Source: Pegoplata infirma (taxonomy: Eukaryota > Arthropoda > Insecta > Diptera > Anthomyiidae). Taken from it: a stretch of 64,000 bases of DNA. The stretch is taken from positions 23,200,262 to 23,264,261 of the forward strand of contig OY992540.1 of the NCBI GenBank assembly GCA_963921195.1, in the 5' to 3' direction. Position 1 is the stretch's first letter; every line of letters begins with the position of its first letter. Made by a program: the position numbers and the translations under genes. Below, one piece after another: positions 1-10,319 of the stretch. Below the pieces are notes generated by a model. That model was not told the DNA's origin, made no database searches, and saw only the letters and a program-made list of their open reading frames with translations.

Positions 1-283
1 AATATGGCAGATGATTTTTTTTTTTAAATTGTCGCAATTAAGTTAAACTCGACACCCGGGAGTTTTATGAGTCACTTAGTACGAATCTGACATCAGATTT
101 TCAAAATTCAAAATGGCGGATCCAACATGGCTCTTATATTTTTTTAATAACGATTTTTAAATCTGATGTCAGATTCGTACTAAGTGACTCATAAAACTCC
201 CGGGTATCGAGTTTAACTTAAATGCAACAATTAAAAAAAAATAATCTGCCATGTTGGATCCGCCATTTTGAATTTTAGAAATC
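1..283. repeat. Foldback (inverted) repeat at window start
   Basis: The left arm (about 1-103) is matched by its reverse complement at about 155-255. Both contain CCCGGGAGTTTTATGAGTCA-type sequence with only a few mismatches around a ~50-bp centre. The left arm probably began before the window. The centre and the right flank carry the same GGCGGATCCAACATGG sequence, so whole repeat units seem to lie in opposite orientations. The same unit continues as a tandem series to the right. No coding content is seen. Confidence 0.75.
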
Positions 284-905
284 TGAATAAAAATTCGGAA
301 TCAGCGTCCCAAATAACCCCGGAATAACAAGTTTCAAGGAAATCGAAATTAAAAAAAAATAAAAATAATGTCATATTGGATCCGCCATTTTGAATTTTGG
401 AAATCTAAATTCAGAATCGTGCTTAGTGACCCATAATATATCCGAGAACCGAGTTTTCTTTGAATGCGACAACTAAAAAAAAAAACCATCCGCCATATTG
501 AGTCCGCCATTTTGAATTTTTGAAATCTGAATAAAAATTCGAAATCAGCGTCTCAAATAGCCCCCAGATAACAAGTTTCAAGGAAATCGAAACAATAAAA
601 CAAAAAAATAAACGCCATATTGGATCCGCCATTTTGAATTTTGGAAATCTAAATTCAGAATCGTGTTTAGTGACCCATAATACACCCGGGAACCGAGTTT
701 TATTTGAATGCGAAAACCTCGAAAAAACCATCCGCCATATTGGATCCGCCATTTTGAATTTTTGAAATCTGAATGAAAATTCGAAATTAGCGTCCCAATA
801 TACCCCCTGATAACAAATTTCAGAAAAATCCGATAACTCCTTCATTAGTTTCCAGCATATCCCGATCGGGGTATCCCGATACGCGCCGCCATATTGGCTC
901 ACTTA
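250..905. repeat. Tandem repeat, ~242-bp unit, GCCAT-rich
   Basis: About 2.7 units are visible. The phrase AAATCTGAATAAAAATTCG recurs near 280, 526 and 766, giving a period of 240-246 bp. Each unit holds two half-units, one with AATCAGCGTC and one with AATCGTG(C/T)TTAGTGACCC. Both are introduced by TTGGATCCGCCATTTTG. A 159-codon minus-strand frame (423-902) is this repeat read in one frame: its 'KMADPIWR' peptide recurs because the DNA recurs. I do not call it a gene. Confidence 0.75.
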
Positions 906-1039
906 CCATTGGGTTCAACTTCCGCCACTCAGCTTACAAAAGTAGAGATCATTGGCTAAATTTTAAGCCATAATACAACTCTCTACGACCAATAGAGTTT
1001 TGGGGGCGGGGGGGTCTCCCGTTGACGTGAAACAGCCCA

Positions 1040-1800
1040 TATATAAAAATTATGTGCGTAGATTTAACTTCAGACACTCTTAATACTTTTAAAACTAATT
1101 TTTATTTTTATCAGACAAAGTTAAAAAATCTAGCCGCCATATTGTTTCCGCCATATTGAATTTTATCAGTTCGATTTTAAGATAACAGACCCGGAAATCT
1201 ACTAGGCCACACTTTCAGCTAGCTTCAACAAAGAAAAGGAATATAACAGTTTTTTAATTACTTGTAACAAACTTTACTAAGCATATTTAGTCCGCCATTT
1301 TGTTTTTCAAAATTCACGCCAGTAATTCAGATTCAGTAACTCCAAAACCCCCTTAAAACAAAATTTGAGTTATATCGGACAATTATTAAAAAAATTTGTT
1401 CGCCATATTGGATGCGACATTTTGATTTTTTTCGTTTTTAGTTAAATTTTGAAATCAGCGACCCCGAAATATTCTAGAAGCACATTTTCAGCCGGATCCA
1501 ACAACGATAAAGACTTTTGGCCGGAGATGGATAATTTTTTAAACTTTAAGAAGCATATTTAGTCCGCCATTTTGTTTTTCAAAATTCGGTGCAACAATTC
1601 TTATTCAGTAACTCCAAAACCAGCATAAAACAAAATTTGAGTTCAATCGGACAATTTAAAAAAAAAAATTGTCCGCCATATTGGATCCGCAATTTTGATT
1701 TTTTGGTTTTTAGCTAAATTTTGAAATCAGCGACTTTGAATTGCTCTAGAAGCACATTTTCAGACGGATCCAACAACGATAAAGACTTTTGGCCGGAATT
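1040..1800. repeat. Tandem repeat, ~272-bp unit, related GCCAT-rich family
   Basis: GTCCGCCATTTTGTTTTTC near 1290 and 1562, and TTTTGAAATCAGCGAC near 1448 and 1719, give a period of 271-273 bp. The units share the 'CGCCATATTGG ... CGCCATTTTG' layout and the AATCAGCG box with the 242-bp series to the left, so the two series look like diverged relatives. The array stops near 1800 at the edge of a HINE remnant. Confidence 0.7.
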
Positions 1801-1821
1801 GGATCATGCTGGCCCTGTGTG

Positions 1822-2266
1822 CACTGGACCGATTGATCTGAAATTCAATACCAACCAGAAAAGGGGAACGGCAAATGTATGTGCCTGGCTTCAGAACCCC
1901 ATGAGTTATCTTTCGGAAGTAAGAGTGTATTTTAACTCGTAAATTAGCAAAAAACCCTTGCCGAAATTCACACTCTTTCTTATAATTTTTGAACCATAGG
2001 ATTAATTTCGCTGAAATGCAATACCAACCTGGCGCGGTAAATTTAAAATATATTTGCCAAACGGCAATTATTCCTTCAAAAGTTAACGTATTTCAACAGG
2101 CAGGCGGACGTATGGATGGACGGACGGACATCGCTAGATCGACTTAAAATCGATCGAGGATCATGAATATATATTCTTTATAGGGTCCAAGACCGATATT
2201 TCGATGTGTTACAAACGGAATGACAAACTTATATATACCCTCTATCACTAGAATGGAGGGTATAAA
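1822..2266 (-). mobile_element. HINE/DINE-1-like element A1, 3'-truncated
   Basis: Subfamily A is defined by nine copies in this window. In element orientation it runs as follows: a short hairpin ATACCCTCCACTCTAGTG/GAGGGTAT; a block with CCGTTTGTAACA and TCGATCTAGCGATGTCC; a (GTCC/GTCT)n core; two 'TGGTTCAAAAGTTATGAGC' blocks; an A-rich TTTACACTC region; and an ATTCGGC/GTCGAAT hairpin before a conserved ACTTGTTT end. This layout matches published descriptions of dipteran DINE-1/HINE elements, which are non-autonomous relatives of Helentrons. In this copy the hairpin end is near 2266, and homology is lost near 1822 at the junction with the 272-bp tandem repeat. Confidence 0.7.
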
Positions 2267-2358
2267 AATATTGTACTTGTGGGACAATGCCTTTGGGTTC
2301 CTTTTTTGACTTGAAAAGTGCAAACAAAGTGAAAACAATTTTTTTTTTTATATTTTTT

Positions 2359-3127
2359 ATACCCTCCACTCTAGTGATAGATGGTATATATAAGTTTGCA
2401 TTCCGTTTATAACACCTCGAAATATTGGTCTAGGGACCCATAAAGTATATATATTCATTCCGTCCGTCTGTCCGTCTGTCTGTCTGTCTGTTGAAAACAC
2501 GCTAAATTTTAAAAGACTTTACGGAGGCTCCTAAAGCTTGGCGTATTTGTTGGGCATTTACCTGGTCAGATTGGTATTGCAATCCAGCGAAATTGCAATT
2601 TGCTCATAACTTTGAATCCAGTGGTTCAAAAGTTATGATCAAAAGAGTGAATTTCGGCAAGGATTTTTCTTGAATTTACGATATAAAAAAACACGCAAAC
2701 TTTTAAACGATACTTCTGTGGGTTCTGAAGCTTGAAAAATATATTTTTTGTTTTCTTGGTCTGGTTCGTGTTCAATATATTGAATATATTGACCGATTCG
2801 GCTAATATATATTAGCCGAATCGGTCTAGTGGTTCAAAAGTTATTAACAAAACCGTGAATTTCAAACTTTTAAAACATTGATAAGCCACAAAATTTCTTT
2901 ACAAAGTATTTTTGTCCCTCAGAAATATTTTTACACTAAAAAAAAAAATTTACACTCGAAAAAAAATTTTACATTCAAATAAAAAATTAGTAATTTTTCT
3001 TTCTTTTTTATAAAAATGCAAAAAAAAAGGTTTTTAATTAAAATAAAGTATTTCTAATCAAAATTGTTCATTTTTTTCACAATAAAAAATTTACTATCCT
3101 TAAAAAATGGCATTATGGAGGGCATTA
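2359..3127 (+). mobile_element. HINE/DINE-1-like element A2, lacking its 3' end
   Basis: This copy lies head-to-head with A1, with only ~92 bp between their hairpin ends. It has the ATACCCTCCACTC hairpin, the GTCY core at about 2459-2490 and both 'GGTTCAAAAGTTAT' blocks. Near 2780-2830 there is a local inverted duplication around TAATATATATTAGCCGAATCGGT. It keeps TATGGAGGGCATTAATA near 3115 but loses the final hairpin and ACTTGTTT, because the R2 repeat begins there. Confidence 0.7.
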
Positions 3128-4810
3128 ATAATGTTTTAGGCTGGAATCTAATTTTAAAAAAGTAGCATGACACGCCACCTCAGTTTGTCTATATTTGCTA
3201 ACGATTTAAAAAAACAAAAATTTTAGTAACTTGGGTTTGTAACTTCAAAAATATTTCACCTCGTGGTGAATAAAACGTAACAAAATTATTTTTCATAGTT
3301 TTTTTTTCAGCAATATTTTTTTTAATCAATATTTTTTTTCTTCAATATTTTTTTTCATCAATATTTTTTTCATCAATATTTTTTTCATCAATATTTATTA
3401 TCATCAATATTTTTTTCTTCAATTTCTTTTTCATCAATACGTTTTTTTAACTATATTTTTTTTTCTAATCAATATTTTTTTCGTCAATATTGTTTTTTCA
3501 TCAATATTTATTTTTTTAACTAAATTTTTTTTTTTTTTCATTAATATTTTTTTCATCAATATTTTTTTTCATCAATATTTTTTCATAAATATTTATTTTT
3601 TCACCAATATTTTTTTTTTCATCAATATTTTTTTCATAAATATTTTTTTTTCATAATTATTTTTTTTTTAACAATATTTTTTTATCAATATTTTTTTTCA
3701 TCAATATTGTTTATCGTTAATATTTTTTTTCATCTAATTTTTTTTTTTTCATTATCATTTTTTCCATAAATATTTATTTTTTATATTTTTTTTTATTATT
3801 TTTTTTTTTTTTTTGAGGATGTTTTTTCTGGCTCGAGGTCATTCTTTTCTTTACTAATTAAAACCATGATATTCTCATAACATAATTTTCAAGAAAATTA
3901 TTTTTTTTTGTTTTAAATTTATTTATTTTGGTAATTTTTGCAAGACGTAATCGATACGTGTTTCGGAATTTGTCAGATTCCACTGTCAAGATTATTTAGC
4001 AAAAATAGAAACGATTTACTACAAAGTAGCTAATAACAATAGTAGTCTAATGATAAATCGTTTGTACACAAACTAAAATATTAATACATATTCGACTCTA
4101 TCCACAATGGAAATTAGACAGACGAAGAAATTGTACTATACTAGTAAGATAACGATTATCAATAACCAACAAAAATATTTAAAACATTTTTACATATGAT
4201 AGTCCATTGGACTACAACAATATGTTATTTGTTGTTGTGAGTGTAATAATACCACATTAGGGTTATTCATCATTATGGCGTGCCAAACATTATGTTCAAA
4301 TTCTGATTAATTTTTATTAAATAATAAAAATTGCTTTATTCGACCTTTAAAATATTATATTTTGAGGATGTTTATTCTGGCTCGAGGTCATTATTTTCTT
4401 TACTAATTAAAAATAATGACCTCGAGCCAGAATAAACATCCTCAAAATATAATATTTTAAAGGTCGAATAAAACAATTTTTATTATTTAATAAAAATTAA
4501 TCAGAAATTAAATATTTTTTTTATCAATAATCTTTTTTCGTTAAACACTGTTTTCATCAAAAACTTTTTTTTTTTTCGACAAACAGATAGATAGATATCA
4601 CTAGATCTTAGAAACCTTTACCGATAAATAATATATAAACATAATGGGGTCCTCGACTGATATTTCAAAGCGTTTTGCATGGAATGACAAATTAATATAG
4701 AGATATTATTTCTACAAAAATTTTGCTTTGGAACGAAAACCTATTTATACAGCAAAACATTATCATGATTGGGCAAGAGTACAAACTTTGCAGAAATTTT
4801 TGTATTACTT
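3128..4810 (+). repeat. R2 repeat, copy a (CATCAATATTTT low-complexity family)
   Basis: It begins with GTTTTAGGCTGG and CGCCACCTCAGTTTG, followed by TTCACCTCGTGGTGAATAAA. Next comes ~500 bp of degenerate ~15-bp CATCAATATTTTTTT units (about 3300-3810). Its far end (4560-4810) reads CATAATGGGGTCCTCGACTG, GTTTTGCATGGAATGA and ATTTTGCTTTGG. The same order is seen at 13908-14895, so this is an interspersed family. It is interrupted by a separate insertion at 3813-4505. It is non-coding; the long T-runs explain the Phe/Ile-rich frames seen in such tracts. Confidence 0.65.
3813..4505. mobile_element. Insertion in R2a ending in a ~95-bp-arm palindrome
   Basis: The phrase TTTTGAGGATGTTTTTTCTG with GGCTCGAGGTCATT occurs at about 3813. 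It recurs at about 4362 in the same orientation and immediately afterwards inverted. Positions 4302-4505 form a nearly perfect palindrome: arms of about 95 bp, a loop of ~10 bp, and only one or two mismatches. Sequence 3870-4300 is not repeated elsewhere in the window. R2 resumes on the right with ATATTTTTTTTATCAATAATC. It could be a foldback transposon or an element that suffered an inverted duplication of one terminus. No coding region is seen. Confidence 0.55.
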
Positions 4811-5479
4811 TGTTCCGAAAGTTTTTAAAATTGTCGAAGTCCAAGATTTATTTTTTTTCTAGTTTTTGAGTAAAGCATTTCGTTTAAAATGATTTTAAAA
4901 CAAAATTTTTAGATAAATTTTCGAAATTACGAAAAAAAAAATTTAAGTTTTTCTAAGTCCCAGACACAAAACACTCTTTTAGGGCAATTTTTTGAATTAC
5001 GATTTTTTTTTTAATTCCGGAGATTTTTTTTTTTTTTCGTTTTGACTTTGTGGTTTTAAAGCGTTTTGATGATTTTAAATAAAATGTTCTCGAAGCATTT
5101 TTTATGTTGCTTTGAAAACGCTTTAATCTAGCTTATATCTATGTTATCATTTCGATCTAAAAGTACTTTAAAGATAGTCTACAAAACTTAAACAACGCTA
5201 TTGCTATTGCATTTTTCTGCCTGGGATGGTATGCATTTAAAATTCATATTTCTATTAAAACTTTGTCAAAAAATCTTTATTAAAAAGAAAACTTTTCAAA
5301 ACTCATCATTTAAGTTAAAGATGATAAAATAAAAATTATGTTAATTAGCAACAATTAAAAATGAAACACTTCAAACAAGTTTTATTTTTTTACTTTCCCA
5401 TGCTGGCACCTCTTTATAAAACACTACTTTATTACCAGCAATTTGACAGAAAAAATTTACACTGTGCGGAGTTCTTTTT
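4811..5479. other. AT-rich stretch, no feature seen
   Basis: There are homopolymer A and T runs with no repeat shared elsewhere in the window and no convincing open frame. The short minus-strand frame at 5371-5580 is mostly the reverse reading of the HINE A3 5' end. Confidence 0.5.
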
Positions 5480-6583
5480 ATACCCTCCACTCTAGTGATA
5501 GAGGGTATATATAAGTTTGTCATTCCGTTTGTAACACATCGAAATATTGGTCTAGGACCCCATAAAGTATATATATTCATGATCCTTGATCGATTTTAAG
5601 TCGATCTAGCGATGTCCGTCCGTCCGTCCGTCCGTCCGTCCGTCCGTCTGTCTGTCTGTCTGTCCGTTGAAAACACGCTAACTTTTGAAAGACTTTACGG
5701 AGGCTCCTGAAGTTTGACATATATGTTCTCCATTTACCGGGTCAGGTTGGTATTGCAATCCAGCGAAATCGGTCAAGTGGTTCAAAAGTTATGAGCAAAA
5801 GAGTAAATTTCGGCAAGGGTATTTTTCGAATTTACAAGATTAAAACCACTATAACTTTCGAAAGACAATTCTGAGGGGGCTCAAGCTTAGCATATATATT
5901 TGTCGTTCCCCAAGGCTATTTGGTTTTGAATTTCAGCAAAATCGGTTCAGGGGTACAAAAGTTATAAGCAAAGCACTGAATTTCAGATTTGTTTCACCTT
6001 AAACTGTTGAAAACTCGTTAAACAAGTTTTAAAAGCATGGTGAAATACCAGTTTTTTGAAACTTGTTGTTGTTTGTTTTCTTGTCGTGGGGTGCAGTTTA
6101 GTTGTTAGACAAGTAAATATTTGTTTTTGCTTTGTTATTGTAACTGTATGTAACGGAATTTTTGGAAAAAAAATCAAATGAAGTAAAATAAAAAGTGGGA
6201 AATATGTGAAATATTTTTTTTTGTATTGCATATAGGTATAAAACAACAAAAATATTTTACAAAGTAATTTTGTTACTCAAAGAAATTGTACACTAAAAAA
6301 AATATTTACACTAAAAAAAATGTTACACTCAAAAAAAAATGTATACATAATTTTTTTTTTTAATGAAATGTCACACTCAAAAAAATGCTGACAGTCAAAA
6401 AAATTTTACACTCAAAACAATTTGATTGATTAAAAAAAAGTTTTACTCAATATAATATATGTATTTCTAATAAAAAATTTGTGATGCAATTTTTTGAAAT
6501 TTTTTTAGAAAATTACTATCAGATGACATTGTGGAGGGTATTCATAGATTCGACCAAGTCGAACTTAATTTTTCTACTTGTTT
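5480..6583 (+). mobile_element. HINE/DINE-1-like element A3, apparently full length
   Basis: It runs from the 5' hairpin ATACCCTCCACTCTAGTG to the 3' ATTCGACC/GTCGAA hairpin and ACTTGTTT. The GTCY core (about 5613-5665) is the longest here, with runs of GTCC then GTCT. It carries a ~250-bp extension (about 6040-6260, containing CTTGTCGTGGGGTGCAG) shared only with A6, which defines a long subtype. The A-rich part has TTTACACTCAAAAAA-type short tandem units. No replication-initiator or helicase coding is present, as expected for a non-autonomous element. Confidence 0.8.
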
Positions 6584-6855
6584 TTGCTGTTATTCATTTA
6601 GACATATATTTTTTGTTTAGAGTTATGTAGGTAGAAGTTATTTCTTTCTCACTTTTTAAATAGAATTTATGTTTGTTAGCAACAAAAGTTAAATGTACCT
6701 CATTAACTTAATTAATTTATGCGCAAAAAAACAATTTTCTTACATTATGTATATTAGGGTAACACTTATTTTAAGAATGTGGGAAAACGAAAACATTCAA
6801 CGCAACATTTTTTATGTTAGTTGGAGATGTTAGGATTTGATAGGAATTTTCTTTA
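6584..6855. other. AT-rich stretch, no feature seen
   Basis: Sequence between HINE A3 and R6 copy 1. I see no repeat shared with the rest of the window and no plausible coding region. Confidence 0.45.
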
Positions 6856-6867
6856 CCCAATAAACCA

Positions 6868-7363
6868 CACACAAAAAAAAACTTGTCAAGTTACTAGAAA
6901 AGGTATTTGACAGTTCTGCATAATTTTTGACAAAAAAATGTCGATCGAAATTAAATTTTTTTTGTAATTTTACAATTTTTTCTTGTAATTTTACAAATTT
7001 TCAACATTTTTTTACAAAAAAAATCTATTAAATTCACGAGATTTCCTTGTAAGTTTTATTGCGCTAAAAAAGTTGTAATATTACAATTTTATTGGTAAAA
7101 ATCTTGTAAAATTACGAAAAAGCTCGTAATTTTTTGTAGTAAAATAGGAGGTAGCAAAAAATCTAGTAACACGTAACCTCCTTGTAAGTTTTATGGAATC
7201 AAAAAATTTGTATATTAACAATTTTATTGGTTAAAATCTTGTAAAATTACAAAATTTTTGGTAAAAAGCTCGGAATTAAAAGGAATTATTTTCAAATAGG
7301 AGGTAGCAAAAAAAAAATTAACAAACTTTTCTTATCGTTTTACAAGGTTTTTTTTTTTGAGCG
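6868..7363. mobile_element. R3 MITE (TGTAAAATTAC family) nested in R6 copy 1
   Basis: The termini are CACACAAAAAAAAACTTGT and, inverted at the other end, CGCTCAAAAAAAAAAACC. The interior is built of TTGTAAAATTACAA-type palindromic pieces. The uninterrupted R6 copy reads CCCAATAAACCAAATAACG where this copy has CCCAATAAACCA, the insertion, then CAAATAACG. That fits a 2-bp target duplication, here CA. A second member lies at 44837-46290. No transposase is visible. Confidence 0.65.
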
Positions 7364-7403
7364 CAAATAACGATAAGTGATAGCGAAAATAGTATCAAGT
7401 TTA

Positions 7404-8806
7404 CACGGTGAGCCTCAGCGATGTTTAGGTTGAACTTTAGTGTCGACGAAAAGTGTAAGCGCACTTGATTTCTAAAAGATTAAATGTCACAAAACTGTTA
7501 ACAGCGAAATAATAGATGCTCGCATTCGCGAGATAACGCGAAATTAGTGTTTTTTTATTTTATAAAATAATGACATTGAAGTTTTTTAAATATTTTCAAA
7601 AACTGAGTATACAGTTTTAAATTAAAACTTTTAATTGTACTTATTTAAAGGTCAAAAAACAGTAAACATCAAAATCCTATCTTATTTAGTTCGCGCGAAA
7701 TCGCGAAATTAATTGTTTGCTGTTTTTGTTTTCGTTTTTTATCTTTAGAAAGGTTTCTTTAAAATTTCGTAAAAACGTGGTATGCAGTTTTACTTGTGCT
7801 TGATTAAAGGTCACACAGCTGTTGGCATCGAAATTGTAGGTGTTAAATTTCGCGAGATATCGCGTATTTATATTTTTTGTTTTTTTATTATTTATTTAAA
7901 TGTTAGAACTAGTTCTTTAGAAATATTAAAAAAAAGTGGTATGCAGTTTGATTTGAGCATGTTGGAAGAAATTAAAACTGCCCACAATAAAATTATAACT
8001 GCTCACTTTTTCGAGAAATAGCGAAAAACAGCTTTTGGGGGTATTTCTTGTTTTGATTAATAAAAAAAGTTTCTTTAACATTGTTGAAAAACATGAAATG
8101 CAGTTTGACTTGATATTGATCAAAGGTAATAGAGCTGTTAACATTTAAATTCTAGCTGCTCAATTCTTCGAGATCTCGCTAAAAAACTCGCTAAACAACT
8201 ATTTATTCATTACTTTATTTAATTTAGGGTCTGTAAAAACATTTACAAAAATTAACGACAAAAATGTGGTATGCAGTTTGAATTCGAGGTTATTAAAGTT
8301 GACAAAACTGCAAGCATAAAAATTATAGATTATCAATTTCCCGAGAAATCGCAAAATTACTGTTCAAGCTGTTACATAAACTAATTTATTTTCCTAAAAT
8401 AAAGGAAAGAAATCAATAAACGACAAATATATTGTATGCAGTTTAAATTCTATGTGGTTGAAGGTGGTAAAACTGCTCAGAGCAATATCTTGACTGCTAA
8501 TTTACGCGAAAAATAAAATTTTTCCAATTTTTTATTTTTGTTTTAATTTTGCGATTTCTTGCGAAATTGAGAAGATATGATTTCGATGTTAACTGTTTTG
8601 TGACCTGTAAATAAATGCAATTAAATCTGCATACTCAGTTTTTAAAGATATTTAAAAAACTTCATTGACAAATTTAAGAAAATACAAAAACACAAATTTC
8701 GCGATATCTCGCGAATGCAAGCAGCTACGATTTCGCTGTTAACAGTTTTTTCGAACACTTTTGTCGACACTAAAGTTTAACCTAAACATCGCTGATGCTC
8801 ACCGTG
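7404..8806. mobile_element. R5 element with ~250-bp inverted termini and six internal ~165-bp units
   Basis: The termini read CACGGTGAGC(C/A)TCAGCGATG inward from 7404 and from 8806. They remain alignable for about 250 bp, including GTTTAGGTT(G/A)AACTTTAG and CGAGATA(A/T)CGCGAAATT. Directly repeated TTTA flanks the element (7400-7403 and 8807-8810), a likely 4-bp target duplication. Between and inside the termini a unit containing 'GTATGCAGTTT ... AAAGGTCA ... CGCGAAATCGCG' recurs at about 7607, 7780, 7938, 8097, 8268 and 8436, a period of ~158-173 bp. The 79- and 72-codon frames here are readings of these units. I cannot name the family. Confidence 0.75.
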
Positions 8807-9181
8807 TTTATGATACCGATTGCGGTATCATAGAAATCAAAATAATGAAAATTAATATTATGATACCGTTTTCGAATTTTAAGCGATTTTGCTATTGTCA
8901 TTCCTGGAAATTTCGATAGCGAAAACGATATCACATTTTCATATCGAAATGATATCGTTATCGCCTGGAATAACGATAATTTTTCGATAAATTCTGGAAA
9001 ATGGCGATTTTACTATCGTCATGACTGGAATTATTCATAGGGAAAATGATATCATATTTTATGGAAAAACGATATCATACGGAAAGGTATATTAAGAACG
9101 GAAACACTATCGTTTTCGTAGAATTTATGATAATTAGGTGATATTGCTCGATATTATAACGGTATCGCTTGGATTATTTGG

Positions 9182-9655
9182 TAGTCAAAAATAACTCCAG
9201 CCAATTTTGAATTCTGAATAACCGACAACGATGTCCAAAAAGTTCTTATTGTATTAAGACCCAATTAAAGCAAATTTCAACAGGTTTTTTTGAAGCATTT
9301 AAATTTCAGCTACAAAATAAAGAGGACACCCTAATGTATAACTAAGTAGTGTTGGTAATGTACCTAAAGTAACTTTTTTTTTGTTGCCTTCAAAACAAGA
9401 AACAGCACAGAAATTGTTTACTTTTTCTACAAGTTGTCTGTTTTGTGTGTGTTTTTTTTTTCATCCCGCGTTTTTTTATTTTTTGCTCTGTCTTTAACAT
9501 GGTTGTCATAACTTAAGACTCATTTTGATAATGGTAATATACTTTCATGTAACAGGCAAAAACAAACAATTTTGACTAAAAACTTTAAGAATATACAAAA
9601 AAAAAACTTTTTAACAACTTTTTATTTTAAAATTTTACCATGTACTTTGTAGCTA
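9182..9655. other. No feature seen
   Basis: AT-rich sequence between the two R6 copies. I see no shared repeat and no plausible coding frame. Confidence 0.45.
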
Positions 9656-10064
9656 CCCAATAAACCAAACGATACCGTTATGATATCGAGGCAATATCAC
9701 CTAATTATCACACATTATACAAAAACGATATTGTTTTCGTTCTTAATGTGCATGTCCTTATGATATCATTTTTACATAAAAATCTGATATTATTTTCGCT
9801 ATCGATAATTCCAATCATAACAATAATAAAATCGCCATTTTTCAGAATTTATCGAAAAACTACCGTTATAACAGGCGAGAATGATATCATTTCGATATAA
9901 AAATGTGATATTGTTTTCGCTATTGAAATTTCCAGGAATGACGATAGCAAAATCGCCTAAAATTTGAAAATAGTATCATAATTTTAATTTAAGGTTATAC
10001 CGTAATCGGTATCACATAGGTGATACTATTTTCGCCATCACTTATCGTTATTTGGTTTATTGGG
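9656..10064 (+). mobile_element. R6 foldback MITE, copy 2 (uninterrupted, 409 bp)
   Basis: It starts CCCAATAAACCAAACGATAC and ends CGTTATTTGGTTTATTGGG, giving inverted termini of about 13 bp plus weaker pairing inward. It is flanked by TA on the left and AA on the right. It serves as the reference for the split copy at 6856-9181 and lies in the opposite orientation 475 bp away. The interior is rich in GATATCAT and TATCG motifs. Confidence 0.75.
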
Positions 10065-10319
10065 AAAGAGTTTTTGTTAAAATAAATATCAAAAATAATT
10101 GTAATAGATTAAATGAAAAAAGTGGTAAAATATTTCCGTCTCTTTAGCGGTCAAAAAAGCTATAGAAAAGTATTTTTACTTTGTAAAAAATTTGCATAAA
10201 AACCGCTTTCGCTTATATTGCGGTGGTAATGTACGATACATTTTTGCTTTTGTTTGACTTCATTGTATATAAATCTGCTTTCGTCTTCAATTTTCTTAAA
10301 AAATTGCTGTTTTATATTT
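10065..10319. other. No feature seen
   Basis: AT-rich spacer between R6 copy 2 and the GGGTGAAATC element. Confidence 0.4.

Larger units (their letters stand above)
6856..9181 (-). mobile_element. R6 foldback MITE, copy 1, split by two nested insertions
   Basis: The left terminus is CCCAATAAACCA at 6856 and the right terminus is GGATTATTTGG ending at 9181. TA flanks both sides, consistent with a TA target duplication. Read against the uninterrupted copy at 9656-10064 (opposite orientation), the body is continuous once 6868-7363 (R3) and 7404-8806 (R5) are removed. The body is full of CGATATCAT/ATGATATCG-type short palindromes, for example about 8860-9170. Its arms can fold on each other. It is non-coding; the superfamily is not established. 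Confidence 0.75.

Noticed and set aside
423..902. 159-codon minus-strand frame with repeated KMADPIWR peptide
   Set aside because: The peptide repeat follows the ~242-bp DNA repeat. No domain is recognised and the frame is interrupted beyond these units.
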